Below, piece by piece: positions 37,101 through 47,900 of a stretch of DNA of 64,000 nt (position 1 is the first letter of the stretch; every line of letters starts with the position of its first letter). A model generated the notes under the pieces. That model had not been told where the DNA came from and searched no databases. It saw nothing but the letters and a program-made list of their open reading frames with translations. The DNA is taken from assembly GCA_028554795.2 (NCBI GenBank), contig CM068825.1:153342053-153406052 (forward strand). Reading direction: 5' to 3'. A program made the translations under genes and the position numbers. The stretch comes from Sinohyriopsis cumingii (taxonomy: Eukaryota > Mollusca > Bivalvia > Unionida > Unionidae).

Positions 37101-37537
37101 TATATGAGTGTACGTGTTACTAGTCCTGTGTAATAGTGTGTTTGTATAACATTATGTGAGTATAAAACAAAAATAGACCCTTTTCCTACTTATTCATTGT
37201 ATGTATGTATGTATGTATGTAGAATGCAATACAGAATTTGAACATTTAAGGTCCAGTCATTGTATTTTTGTGAACAATTACATTTGCTTTGCAGACGACT
37301 CCACCTCTGTATGACGTTACCAAGATGCAGACTCCAGTTGCGTTGTATTCTGGAACAAGTGATTGGTTAGGTGACCCACAAGATTATGCCAGGCTATTGC
37401 CACTACTCCGCAATGTGAGGAGGAATAAAGTTATCAAAGGATGGGAACATTTAGACTTCCTCTGGGCAAAGGATGGACCTTCAGAGTGTTACCATGACCT
37501 CATTGACTTAATAAAAATAGACAGCAAAATTGTGTAA
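20523..37537 (+). CDS. Lysosomal acid/gastric lipase-like gene B (complete, 8 coding exons)
   Basis: Second copy of the acid lipase family (alpha/beta hydrolase; lipid ester hydrolysis in lysosome or gut lumen). Coding exons: 20523-20654, 22359-22470, 30816-31017, 31138-31381, 32815-32970, 33623-33694, 34257-34328 and 37295-37537. They sum to 1,233 nt, or 410 residues plus stop, close to the usual length of the family. All internal introns are GT-AG and phases join without a break. Residues 1 to about 24 ([16 protein letters not shown]...) form a signal peptide. Exon 2 carries [15 protein letters not shown]. Exon 3 has VLVQHGLL and [10 protein letters not shown]. Exon 4 has GHSQG with the nucleophile Ser (codon 31229-31231). 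Exon 6 has AHSPAGTS. The last exon has the catalytic Asp in SDWLGDP (37361-37363) and His in WEHLDFLW (37448-37450). It lies 1.5 kb downstream of gene A and has the same exon pattern, so it is a tandem duplicate. Substrate preference cannot be read from sequence. Confidence 0.93.
21227..21296 (+). repeat. (TATG)n microsatellite
   Basis: About 17 ATGT/TATG tetranucleotides, running directly into an AT tract. In intron 1 of lipase gene B. Confidence 0.95.
21297..21365 (+). repeat. (AT)n microsatellite
   Basis: Almost pure AT dinucleotides for about 69 bp. A second short ATATAT tract follows at 21419-21439. The Tyr-Ile repeat ORFs over this region are artefacts. Confidence 0.95.
21670..21918 (+). 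mobile_element. tRNA-derived SINE, family 2 (sense copy)
   Basis: The head resembles a class II tRNA: box A GTGGCCGAGTGGTCTAAAGC and box B CGGTTCGAGTC. The body contains GTGAGAAAGCTTGCCAGTAG, then TACTGGCCGCCATGTATAGC, and it ends in GTTAAACCCCACAACAACAA. The inverted copy at 45.87-46.13 kb shares these blocks, which shows this is a dispersed SINE and not a functional tRNA gene. Confidence 0.8.
22050..22106 (+). repeat. (AT)n microsatellite
   Basis: Pure AT dinucleotide tract in intron 1 of lipase gene B, about 250 bp before exon 2. Confidence 0.95.
22471..24854 (+). other. Lipase gene B intron 2, left part
   Basis: AT-rich intronic sequence with no recognisable coding remnant. The 106-codon ORF at 23445-23765 shows no domain. 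A short direct repeat around TGTGGGGATATTGTAATGCA occurs at 23048-23090. Confidence 0.5.
24855..27585 (-). pseudogene. 5'-truncated non-LTR retrotransposon, probably RTE-like
   Basis: Read on the minus strand it has an AP-endonuclease part (27,573-27,090) with [42 protein letters not shown], and then [11 protein letters not shown] after 27,069. The reverse transcriptase (26,700-25,450) has [45 protein letters not shown] and the catalytic [11 protein letters not shown]. The C-terminus (25,200-24,880) has [20 protein letters not shown] and GRPKETW. Endonuclease and most of RT share one frame, interrupted by in-frame stops (near 27346, 27091, 25963, 25862, 25456). Frameshifts follow near 25,210 and 25,020. 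It ends in a TGATT-rich tail (plus-strand CAATCAAATCAAATCAATCA). The 5' end is missing just inside the endonuclease at about 27,585. It lies antisense within intron 2 of lipase gene B. Confidence 0.87.
27631..28080 (+). repeat. 50-bp minisatellite, 9 copies
   Basis: Nine units of exactly 50 bp beginning at 27631, 27681 and so on to 28031, each with AATAATTTAATATATTTAAA then a TGATTG(T/C)CACTTCCAATAGTA block. Point differences only, no length variation. The array begins about 45 bp past the truncated 5' end of the neighbouring retrotransposon. Confidence 0.97.
28081..28490 (+). other. Lipase gene B intron 2, unassigned
   Basis: About 400 bp of AT-rich sequence between the 50-bp minisatellite and the mariner remnant. 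Nothing recognisable. Confidence 0.5.
28490..29260 (-). pseudogene. Mariner-like transposase remnant
   Basis: Minus-strand translation gives short matches to mariner transposase in the correct order and in shifting frames: [12 protein letters not shown] (DDD/E core, about 29,200-29,160), LLPHLHTV (about 28,720), then [18 protein letters not shown] (about 28,600-28,550). Stops and frameshifts are frequent. A 68-bp tandem duplication at 28822-29006 interrupts the catalytic core. Terminal repeats were not found. Assignment is by recognition of blocks only. Confidence 0.6.
28822..29006 (+). repeat. 68-bp tandem repeat, 2.7 copies
   Basis: GTTCCACAAC recurs at 28822, 28890 and 28958, each followed by TTGG-ACCACTTTGGAGCACA and ACACTACCAGAG. 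It is a local tandem duplication within the mariner remnant. Confidence 0.9.
29960..30275 (-). mobile_element. tRNA-derived SINE, family 1 (fullest antisense copy)
   Basis: On the minus strand it starts with a box A-like GTGGCCTTGTGGTTAGAGCG (30,272 leftward) and a box B-like GTTTCGATCC, then the family body (GTCATACCAAAGACTTAC, AGCATTAAGAGGTTAGTG, TGACTGGGTGGGACATTGTG, GCCCCGGTGCTAGACATCAC). It ends in AAAAATCCAAATCACAC plus a (CA)n tract. Same family at 3.4, 46.6 and 52.3 kb. Confidence 0.85.
30432..30640 (+). repeat. About 30-bp minisatellite, roughly 7 degenerate copies
   Basis: Repeats of GCACTGACTCAGGGCCTCAT TTGAA with many point changes. It sits about 175 bp before exon 3 of lipase gene B. 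Confidence 0.85.
31040..31113 (+). repeat. (AAT)n/(AAC)n microsatellite in short intron
   Basis: Trinucleotide tract filling most of the 120-bp intron between exons 30816-31017 and 31138-31381. Shadow ORFs here encode poly-Asn or poly-Leu. Confidence 0.9.
31427..31493 (+). repeat. (CATA)n microsatellite
   Basis: About 16 CATA/ACAC tetranucleotides just after the exon 31138-31381 donor. Confidence 0.9.
32262..32745. mobile_element. MITE-like element with inverted ends
   Basis: The left end GGGGCTGTCCATTTAGTACA (32267-32286) is matched in inverse by the right end TACATACTAAATGGATGGCC near 32719-32738. The roughly 480-bp interior is non-coding with G-rich tracts. A TTAA stands just left of the left end and a CTAA just right of the right end, which would fit a decayed TTAA target duplication. 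No transposase. It lies within the intron before exon 32815-32970 of lipase gene B. Confidence 0.55.
34329..37294 (+). other. Lipase gene B last intron
   Basis: 3-kb intron with no coding remnant that I recognise. It holds a duplicated segment containing TCTGGTTCATGGACATCTC (35.22-35.34 kb), three copies of a 24-bp unit with CAACAGGTGGGGGTGTAAAT (36.22-36.30 kb) and a short (TATG)n at about 37200. Confidence 0.6.
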
Positions 37538-37596
37538 TTGGAGGCTAATTCGGCAGTCTCCAGTGTCCATGGAATATGTCTTTAAAATCTGGATAT

Positions 37597-37602
37597 AATA
37601 AA
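37597..37602 (+). promoter_or_regulatory. Polyadenylation signal of lipase gene B
   Basis: AATAAA 60 nt past the stop codon of the terminal exon. Confidence 0.65.
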
Positions 37603-38402
37603 TTAAAACTTGATGTGAAAGCTTGACTATTTAATAATTCAAATCCTAAGTAATTATTTTCAATAATAACTTAGCCTGAGGTGGGGTGGTGTGGGAGCTT
37701 TCAGAGTTTGCAAAAATTGCATGCAGTAGCTTGAATTGCTTAGACAGCATTGGAACAAAGTGCTGAAAGTTTCAAGAATTCAAGACCAAGTAGATTTGAA
37801 TGTTGATCCGGCTGACTAAAAGGATCAAAGGTGTAAATGTGATTTCACTAAGCTTCTGGATATGAAGTTGATTGTCAACTCAAAATTTACAATTCTTTTG
37901 CTAATACAATATCAATGAAAGTTTTGATTTTCAGCAGGACAGACATAATAAACTGTAAAAAGTTTTCAAGAAGAAATTTGTGGACTGGAGTATGTAAGAA
38001 GACTTGTGTGTTATGTACAAGTGGGATCAAACTGGATCTTATCAACATATTTTCATTTGGATTGCAAATTACATATTGAATCAAGCAATATGATGGGATG
38101 AAATTAAGTCTGATTGCTTTTATCAGTCAGATAACTGAAGTATTGAATTTAACTTTAAGACCTATTGTCCGAGTGGCGACTGAAGTTACTATGTAAATCC
38201 TGCCTGTTTATCTCACATGATATGACCTGATATCCCCTTATGTTATACCTTGACCTTCTATGTACAGCAGTGATAGCTGTGGAGGAGATTTACATATTTA
38301 ATGGCAAGATAAGAGCTGACTTGTTTATGAGACTAGAAATGCCCTTTTTCATGAGAGAGAGACAAAATACAAGGAAAATATTGTGGAAGAGTTCTTGTAT
38401 GA

Positions 38403-38443
<41 letters not shown>

Positions 38444-38963
38444 GAGCCATAGAAATACACTATATCTGTGTACATGCATGTTACCATGATAATAATTTGT
38501 TTTGCAAGGCATTTGTCACCTTAAAGCAGTGTTTGAAGAAAAAAGATGAGTCTTCTTCCAAATATGTTAATAACTAACCAGTAGGGACACCCAAAAACAT
38601 CTAGCTATAGTGAAATTATGTTTCTATTCTTAGCACTATACTTTCAGGGATATTTGAGCTGTACATACAAGTTCTGAAATTCATTTTGTTCTTGCTTCCA
38701 TTTGAAAAAAATCCATATCCCCAGTTAAGTAATTGTTTGGTTTTTTTAAAATTTTTTTGTTGAATGAATGAATCTAGTATTGACATATCACCAGATTAGA
38801 GAGATTTTGAGATAAAATAGATTTAGAATTTGAAGATAATACTGTTTTTTTAATTAGAATACCAATAGAAAATATAATTTCTTCAAATAGAACATGATAG
38901 ACTTAAACAGAACCGGTTAATTTAGTAATAAAGTAATTGGTCATGATATTCATGATCAGCATA
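37603..38963 (+). other. Intergenic sequence between lipase B and satellite
   Basis: AT-rich, no recognisable gene. Includes an (AT)n tract at 38405-38441. Confidence 0.6.
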
Positions 38964-41900
38964 CAAAATCAAAACCATACATGTTATTAATAAAGTTAGA
39001 TTTGAATGGAGACAGTGTTGTTACAAAACCAAAACCATACATGTTATTACTTAATAAAGTTAGATTTGAATGGAGACAGTGTTGTTACAAAATCAAAACC
39101 ATTCATGTTATTACTTAATAAAGTTAGATTTGAATGGAGACAGTGTTGTTACAAAATCAAAACCATACATGTTATTAATAAAGTTAGATTTGAATGGAGA
39201 CAGTGTTGTTACAAAACCAAAACCATACATGTTATTACTTAATAAATTTAGATTTGAATGGAGAGAGTGTTGTTACAAAATCAAAACCATACATGTTATT
39301 ACTTAATAAAGTTAGATTTGAATGGAGACAGTGTTGTTACAAAACCAAAACCATACATGTTATTACTTAATAAAGTTAGATTTGAATAGAGAGAGTGTTG
39401 TTACAAAATCAAAACCATACATGTTATTACTTGATAAGGTTAGATTTGAATGGAGACAGTGTTGTTACAAAATCAAAACCATACATGTTATTAATAAAGT
39501 TAGATTTGAATGGAGACAGTGTTGTTACAAAACCAAAACCATACATGTTATTACTTAATAAAGTTGGATTTGAATGGAGTGTTGTTACAAAATCAAAACC
39601 ATACATTTTATTAGATAATAAAGTTAGATTTGAATGGAGACAGTGTTGTTACAAAATCAAAACCATTCATGTTAATACTTAATAAAGTTAGATTTGAATG
39701 GAGACAGTGTTGTTACAAAACCAAAACCATACATGTTATTACTTAATAAAGTTAGATTTGAATGGAGTGTTGTTACAAAATCAAAACCATTCATGTTATT
39801 ACTTAATAAAGTTAGATTTGAATGGAGACAGTGTTGTTATAAAATCAAAACCGTACATGTTATTACTTAATAAAGTTAGATTTGAATGGAGACAGTGTTG
39901 TTACAAAATCAAAACCATTCATGTTATTACTTAATAAAGTTAGATTTGAATGGAGACAGTGTTGTTACAAAATCAAAACCATACATGTTATTACTTAATA
40001 AAGTTAGATTTTAATGGAGAGAGTGTTGTTACAAAATCAAAACCATACATGTTATTACTTAATAAAGTTAGGTTTGAATGGAGACAGTGTTGTTACAAAA
40101 TCAAAACCATTCATGTTATTACTTAATAAAGTTAGATTTGAATGGAGACAGTGTTGTTACAAAATCAAAACCATACATGTTATTACTTAATAAAGTTAGA
40201 TTTTAATGGAGAGAGTGTTGTTACAAAATCAAAACCATACATGTTATTACTTAATAAAGTTAGATTTGAATGGAGACAGTGTTGTTACAAAATCAAAACC
40301 ATTCATGTTATTACTTAATAAAGTTAGATTTGAATGGAAACAGTGTTGTTACAAAATCAAAACCATACATGTTATTACTTAATAAGGTTAGATTTGAATG
40401 GAGACAGTGTTGTTACAAAATCAAAACCATACATGTTATTAATAAAGTTAGATTTGAATGGAGACAGTGTTGTTACAAAACCAAAACCATACATGTTATT
40501 ACTTAATAAAGTTAGATTTGAATGGAGTGTTGTTACAAAATCAAAACCATACATTTTATTACATAATAAAGTTAGATTTGAATGGAGACAGTGTTGTTAC
40601 AAAATCAAAACCATTCATGTTAATACTTAATAAAGTTAGATTTGAATGGAGACAGTGTTGTTACAAAACCAAAACCATACATGTTATTACTTAATAAAGT
40701 TAGATTTGAATGGAGTGTTGTTACAAAATCAAAACCATTCATGTTATTACTTAATAAAGTTAGATTTGAATGGAGACAGCGTTGTTACAAAATCAAAACC
40801 ATACATGTTATTAATAAAGTTAGATTTGAATGGAGAGAGTGTTGTTACAAAATCAAAACCATACATGTTATTACTTAATAAAGTTAGATTTGAATGGAGA
40901 CATTGTTGTTACAAAACCAAAACAATACATGTTATTACTTAATAAAGTTAGATTTGAATGGAGAGAGTGTTGTTACAAAATCAAAACCATTCATGTTAAT
41001 ACTTAATAAAGTTAGATTTGAATGGAGAGAGTGTTGTTACAAAATCAAAACCATACATGTTATTACTTAATAAAGTTAGATTTGAATGGAGACAGTGAAG
41101 TTACAAAATCAAAACCATACATGTTATTACTTAATAAAGTTAGATTTTAATGGAGAGAGTGTTGTTACAAAATCAAAACCATACATGTTATTACTTAATA
41201 AAGTTAGATTTGAATGGAGACAGTGTTGTTACAAAATCAAAACCATTCATGTTAATACTTAATAAAGTTAGATTTGAATGGAGACAGTGTTGTTACAAAA
41301 CCAAAACCATACATGTTATTACTTAATAAAGTTAGATTTGAATGGAGTGTTGTTACAAAATCAAAACCATACATTTTATTACATAATAAAGTTAGATTTG
41401 AATGGAGACAGTGTTGTTACAAAATCAAAACCATTCATGTTAATACTTAATAAAGTTAGATTTGAATGGAGACAGTGTTGTTACAAAACCATACATGTTA
41501 TTACTTAATAAAGTTAGATTTGAATGGAGTGTTGTTACAAAATCAAAACCATTCATGTTATTACTTAATAAAGTTAGATTTGAATGGAGACAGTGTTGTT
41601 ATAAAATCAAAACCGTACATGTTATTACTTAATAAAGTTAGATTTGAATGGAGACAGTGTTGTTACAAAATCAAAACCATTCATGTTATTACTTAATAAA
41701 GTTAGATTTGAATGGAGACAGTGTTGTTACAAAATCAAAACCATACATGTTATTACTTAATAAAGTTAGATTTTAATGGAGAGAGTGTTGTTACAAAATC
41801 AAAACCATACATGTTATTACTTAATAAAGTTAGATTTGAATGGAGACAGTGTTGTTACAAAATCAAAACCATTCATGTTAATACTTAATAAAGTTAGATT

Positions 41901-43437
41901 TGAATGGAGACAGTGTTGTTACAAAACCAAAACCATACACGTTATTACTTAATAAAGTTAGATTTGAATGGAGTGTTGTTACAAAATCAAAACCATTCAT
42001 GTTATTACTTAATAAAGTCAGATTTGAATGGAGACAGTGTTGTTACAAAATCAAAACCATACATGTTATTAATAAAGTTAGATTTGAATGGAGAGAGTGT
42101 TGTTACAAAATCAAAACCATACATGTTATTACTTAATAAAGTTAGATTTGAATGGAGACATTGTTGTTACAAAACCAAAACAATACATGTTATTACTTAA
42201 TAAAGTTAGATTTGAATGGAGAGAGTGTTGTTACAAAATCAAAACCATTCATGTTAATACTTAATAAAGTTAGATTTGAATGGAGAGAGTGTTGTTACAA
42301 AATCAAAACCATACATGTTATTACTTAATAAAGTTAGATTTGAATGGAGACAGTGAAGTTACAAAATCAAAACCATACATGTTATTACTTAATAAAGTTA
42401 GATTTTAATGGAGAGAGTGTTGTTACAAAATCAAAACCATACATGTTATTACTTAATAAAGTTAGATTTGAATGGAGACAGTGTTGTTACAAAATCAAAA
42501 CCATTCATGTTAATACTTAATAAAGTTAGATTTGAATGGAGACAGTGTTGTTACAAAACCAAAACCATACATGTTATTACTTAATAAAGTTAGATTTGAA
42601 TGGAGTGTTGTTACAAAATCAAAACCATTCATGTTATTACTTAATAAAGTTAGATTTGAATGGAGACAGTGTTGTTACAAAATCAAAACCATACATGTTA
42701 TTAATAAAGTTAGATTTGAATGGAGACAGTGTTGTTACAAAACCAAAACCATACATGTTATTACTTAATAAATTTAGATTTGAATGGAGAGAGTGTTGTT
42801 ACAAAATCAAAACCATACATGTTATTACTTAATAAAGTTAGATTTGAATGGAGACAGTGTTGTTACAAAACCAAAACCATTCATGTTATTACTTAATAAA
42901 GTTAGATTTGAATAGAGAGAGTGTTGTTACAAAATCAAAACCATTCTTGTTATTACTTAATAAAGTTAGATTTGAATGGAGACAGTGTTGTTACAAAACC
43001 AAAACCATATATGTTATTACTTAATAAAGTTAGATTTGAATGGAGAGAGTGTTGTTACAAAATGAAAACCATACATGTTATTACTTAATAAAGTTAGATT
43101 TTAACGGAGAGAGTGTTGTTACAAAATCAAAACCTTACATGTTATTACTTAATCAAGTTAGATTTTAATGGAGAGAGTGTTGTTACAAAATCAAAACCAT
43201 ACATGTTATTACTTAATAAAGTTAGATTTGAATGGAGAGAGTGTTGTTACAAAATCAAAACCATACATGTTATTACTTAATAAAGTTAGATTTTAATGGA
43301 GAGAGTGTTATTTCAAATGAAAACCATTCATGTTAATACTTAATAAAGTTAGATTTGAATGGAGACAGTGTTGTTACAAAATCAAAACCATGCATGTTAT
43401 TACTTAATAAAGTTAGATTTGAATGAAGACAATGTTG
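38964..43437 (+). repeat. 64-bp satellite array, about 70 copies
   Basis: Head-to-tail monomers of 64 bp beginning AATAAAGTTAGATTTGAATG and continuing GAGACAGTGTTGTTACAAAA, (T/C)CAAAACCATACATGTTATTACTT. Variants include two 60-bp forms (loss of ACTT before AATAAAG, or loss of ACAG within GGAGACAGTG), GAGAGAG for GAGACAG, and TTTTAATGG for TTTGAATGG. Marker variants recur at fixed larger offsets: CAGTGAAG at about 41091 and 42349, and CATTGTTG at 40901 and 42159, both 1,258 bp apart. That indicates block duplication. The array starts about 1.4 kb past lipase gene B. The roughly 78-98 residue ORFs are artefacts of three 64-bp units making 192 nt. Confidence 0.98.
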
Positions 43438-45870
43438 TATCGATATTCAATATGAGAGTCTTCACACTGCATCAAATAAGTATATATAGATTTTGCCATG
43501 ATTACAAGTTGCCAAATTTAAAAAGCAAAAACTTGAAAATAAGCACCACTGACCAAATTTGCATCATGTCTTTAAGACAAGTTTAGTGAATTTGCTAAGG
43601 CATTAAAATCGTTCAATGTATTGATCACTGATAAGGTTTTTGTTTACAAAATTAAACACTTAGGCTCATCTATTCTATATTAACTACCCCGCCAGAAAAA
43701 ATGCTATAAATGGAAGATTTCATATATAGGATGCTTGTATTTACAATGCATGTGCAGCATTGTTGGATGAGATGTATCGGTGTGGTTGTATCCATATATT
43801 AATATCTAATTTTACGCCGCGTTGATGCCTTGGTGTGTTGTTATACTTGTACTTTTTCCAAACTTCTCCCAAAACAAATGACTATTCTGCATCTTTTAGT
43901 GACTGAAACTATATAACTTGTATCCCCCGCCAACTATTCCAAGAATAAGATTGGTACTTTCAAAAGGAACCAAGGATACAAGAGTAATGGTAAGTAACAA
44001 AGCTTTAACTGAGGTTAATATACATGAAATTTGTGAGAAGGAAGGAATTTATTTTGTTTCGTGCATAATACCTTCGGTTGCATGATTTGTTTCAAAGGGT
44101 ATTGTTAAACATTTTTTTGTGTATGAAGTGATGGCGCTGTGTTGTATAGGACATGAAAGTTTTATAATCTCATAAAGAAGAGTATGATGGAAGCAGAAGT
44201 AAAAGGAAAAATAATTGCTAAAGGGGTAGGTAACTGTTACCTACATTGCCTTGTAAGTGATACATATTCCAAAAGGAACACAGTGATACAAATGAATGGA
44301 AGGACTTGTCATATGTACCTTAGAATAAATAACAATAGAAAGCAAAGATGAAATACAGGTAGATCTGTTAGGTATCAAGATATAACTGGAGGGTAAGGTA
44401 TACTGCTTTTACATCAGATTTCACAATTGTAGTTTATACAGTATCAATACTAAATGAGCTGTGGTTGTTAAATGTTTATAAGGCATGGTTCATCAATTAA
44501 ATATAGTAGACCCAGATGTTTGTACCGTTCTTTCATTAATGAAACTATTTATTTCAGTAAAAGTAATACCATATAAACATTTAAAATGCATTATGATAAC
44601 TAACTGCTCATCACCTAATGTTACTGATTTGATAAATGAAGTAATATCTTGAGTTTTAGCCCGCGATGACCAACCTTAGTTCCAAACACCCAGATTTTCT
44701 CAACTGAGGATTTTACAATCATGCGTGTCCATGCTTTTAAACCCGCTTGAGCCCAAGCAGAATGTTCATGGAGTGACCCAGCATTTTGCCTGTAGGTAAC
44801 ATAAGGCAGTTTTATACAGTTCTGTGAGCTCACAGGCAGATTGTTGCATATACCAAAAGATCGATATAGGCTGGCAGTGCATAATGACATGCTATTAGAG
44901 AACTATATAGAAATATTATGTACATTACTAATAGAAACTCTACCATTTGACACACACAATATTGTAAATGACTCCACATCTGTGGCTAATGTGAGAATTA
45001 AATTAAACAACCAATGGTGTGTTAACATCTTAGAAAAGATTAACTAGCTGTTAAGCCTGAGTGTGTCTTATTATCTTAAAGGCCCCAAATATCCTATATA
45101 ATTTATTCAAATATGTATCCAGATCGCCTTGATAAATTAACTGGATTTGGGATTGTGTTGGAGTGAGTATGGCGAAACATAGCAAAGAATATAATAAAGT
45201 GTCAGAAAAGTCATTACTTAATATTGTACAAGTAAACTTTTAGTGCCTGTCTTTAACTGAGTTGCCAGTAAATGAAGACATTGAAACCTCTAGCAAAAGG
45301 ACTCAAAATGTCCAGCGAAGACAACAATGATTTTGCAATATCTAGGAAAGATGATGAAGATTAAGAACGAAGATCTTCATCTATCACTGTCAAGGACAAA
45401 TTAATCAGAGAAATTCTTTCAAGAATAAAAATACCAATGGAGGTTACACAAATGCACGACAATGTATTTACTTGCAGCAAGAAACGGTATCAGACAATAA
45501 TAGACAACGCATGTGCAGGCAGGAATATGGTCTCATATCTGTTAAAGTATATTCAAGTGCAAAGACACAAGTACTACTGAATCAGTACACAAACACTGCA
45601 ACACATTTGCAATTATTGGGCAATAGGTGGTCACTTACAAGCTGATGTTATTGCATAGTAGTGGCAATTATACAGTGATTTGGCCTAATACCACATGAAT
45701 ACAATTTTATATGAGCAACAAAATATATTCCCAGTTAGTCTGCAGTCTTTGAAGCCTGGTTTCAAAGCTTGTTTACAAAATGCTACCCTGATTTTTATTA
45801 TAGGTGAAAGGTATTTTAAGGCTGATGATCATATGATTAAATACTATCTACTGTTGTATACTCTGAAACA
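43438..45870 (+). other. Unassigned sequence right of the satellite
   Basis: AT-rich, with only short ORFs (for example 43359-43586 running out of the satellite, 44841-45047 and the start of 45695-46066). I recognise no domain. Ancient repeat debris is likely. Confidence 0.5.
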
Positions 45871-45871
45871 T

Positions 45872-46125
45872 GAAGTTGTTGTTGTTATAGGGTTTAATGC
45901 CTTTTTTCAGCACAAGATAGGCTATACATGGCAGCCAGTATTAATGGTGGAGGAAGAACCCGGGAAAACCCTGGAAAGAACGACCGACCCACGAGAAGCT
46001 ACCAGCAAGCTTTCTCACATATCCACATTGGCCGCACCCGAGACTCAAACCCAGGCAGACAGGTGAGTTGGCAATGATCCGTGATGGAGAGCGCTTTAGA
46101 CCACTCGGCCATTTGGGGCCCCCGA
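45872..46125 (-). mobile_element. tRNA-derived SINE, family 2 (antisense copy)
   Basis: Reverse complement of the 21.67-21.92 kb SINE. The tRNA-like head is at the right (minus-strand GGCCGAGTGGTCTAAAGCGC, then GGGTTTGAGTC), followed by AGAAAGCTTGCTGGTAGCTT. The tail at the left is plus-strand GTTGTTGTTATAGGGTTTAA. Confidence 0.8.
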
Positions 46126-46599
46126 AACATGAATTAGCGCCTGAAATAAAGGACAGGATGCGTAGCAAGTCACTCAGCTACGTTAATAATCCTAATCATA
46201 CACACACAACTTTATAAACACTGGCACTGAATACTATTTCTGTGGTTGCCGGTGAAAACACATTGAAACGAAACACTAGACTTCGTCATGTATTAAGAAA
46301 TAAATACAAAATTGCTCAGTAGAGTGTCCCATAGATGGGCACCCATGACATATCCTGGGGGACCTGAGTACTCGGCAAGGATGTCCCTCTAGCTTAAAAA
46401 TAACCTGTAACCCACCCTAAAACCAGATTAATATAAATAGATGGGCACTTTTGATACGCCCCTATGGACCTGCATACTCAGCAAGGGTCTTCTTAAATCC
46501 CAAATATATCCTTAAAAATCAACAAAAATAATATATATTTTTTTAAAAAAATCTTCTCTGCTCTCTACATAGCCCTAACATGAAAGACAGCCAAGGACA

Positions 46600-46825
46600 C
46601 CACTCCGGTGGCCTAGTGGTTAGAGCATCCGCCTCGGATGCGGGAGGTTGTGGGTTCGATCCTTGGCTGAGTCATACCAAAGACTTACAAAAATGGTACT
46701 AACATCTGCCTCGTTTGGCGCCCAGCATTAAGAGGTTCATGTTAGGACTGGTCAGCTTGGTGTCAGAATAATGTGACTGGGTGGAGCAGCATGATGCCCC
46801 AGTGCTAGACATCACTATAAGAGAA
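46600..46825 (+). mobile_element. tRNA-derived SINE, family 1 (sense copy)
   Basis: Box A GGTGGCCTAGTGGTTAGAGC and box B GGTTCGATCC at normal spacing, then the family body: GTCATACCAAAGACTTAC, AGCATTAAGAGGTTCATG, GTGCTAGACATCACTATAAG. Its tRNA-like head is the best preserved of the four copies. Confidence 0.85.
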
Positions 46826-47279
46826 GCTAGTAGAAGCAGCTAACTACATTTCTACTCTACATAGCTACCATTTCCCCAAAATTGCCTGAGATGAAAAAGG
46901 ACTGCGGAGAAATGTAAAGAAGCAGAAGAAAAACGGAGAACTCTTGCTTAAAAGCCCTTCTAAGGGCTACCAATATTACCTCTGATCCAGGGAACCATTT
47001 TGGCTTGGTATCCCATTTCGATAAAACTATTATGTACACTAACTTGATCCTTCAGTCCACCGCTTCAAAATTCAAACCTTTTATGACCTAACAGTGACCA
47101 AACTTTTTATATGTCGCTCAGACATATTAGTTATTAAAAATTTGTAGGGCATCTACAACATACACTATGTACTAAAATTTGTACGATTGTTAGGACGTAG
47201 GAAAATTTTACAACTTGTTTTGATTTGACCCAATTACACAGGTGGCTAACACATTATTGGCATTTTTTATTGTCCATTA

Positions 47280-47900
47280 GTACAACTAGACTAAATCTGA
47301 CTAAGTATGGGCTGGCGTTCGTGGGAGTGTACAACATCTATGGCTGGCTTGCCGAGTTCCTTGCCCTCTTGCCTCTCTCGGACATAGTATAACAGTGGAG
47401 ATGTGGAACAATTTCCACCTGCCCAAAACTAGGTGTCCCGATGTGATGTGGTGTTACATACTGCTCGGGTCGACACCTAGTAGTCAATAACGGACTGAAA
47501 TCAACTCTTTGTTAACATGAGTGTGTGTTGGGCCCATTCCCACTCATGAAAGCCCTTCATTCAGGTCGTTAGGGACATATAGTCCTACGACCTGATGGCT
47601 AAATTAGCAGTGCTTCTTGAGCACATAAACGCCTGGGGGATGTGGCACTAATTCCTTCCCCCAGGAATATTTAGCATCCTGCTGTGCGGGAATAAACTCG
47701 TCACACATGCCCTTTTGAGCGCACGCGACATAAATCCAAGTAATCAATCAAATTAAGTCCCCATTAATTATCACTTGGACCAAAGCATCGTTCCCAGCCA
47801 AGGATCAGAACTAAATAAAAGCCCAAAACAAAACGCCTACGATGCGAACCAATACAAAATTATCCAATTCGTTTAAACCACGCGCCATGGGCATCACAAC
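47280..47900 (-). mobile_element. Probable tRNA-derived SINE with long body
   Basis: Minus strand from about 47,895: ATGGCGCGTGGTTTAAACG resembles box A, and TTGGTTCGCATCGTAGGCG about 40 nt on resembles box B. The roughly 550-bp body is GC-richer than its flanks and has no ORF. No second copy occurs in the window, so the right and left limits are soft. It could instead be a fragment of another repeat. Confidence 0.4.

Noticed and set aside
39006-42832. Many roughly 78-98 residue ORFs with METVLLQNQNH-type repeats
   Set aside because: Three 64-bp satellite units happen to stay open (192 nt). There are no promoters or codon structure, and each frame drifts with monomer length.
38964-43437. CRISPR-like regular repeats
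   Set aside because: Monomers are contiguous with no unique spacers, and the genome is eukaryotic. It is a satellite.
46600-46680. Functional tRNA gene
   Set aside because: Box A and B are present but the acceptor stem does not close, and the same sequence with its non-tRNA body recurs in the window. It is a SINE head. The same applies to 21670 and 46125.
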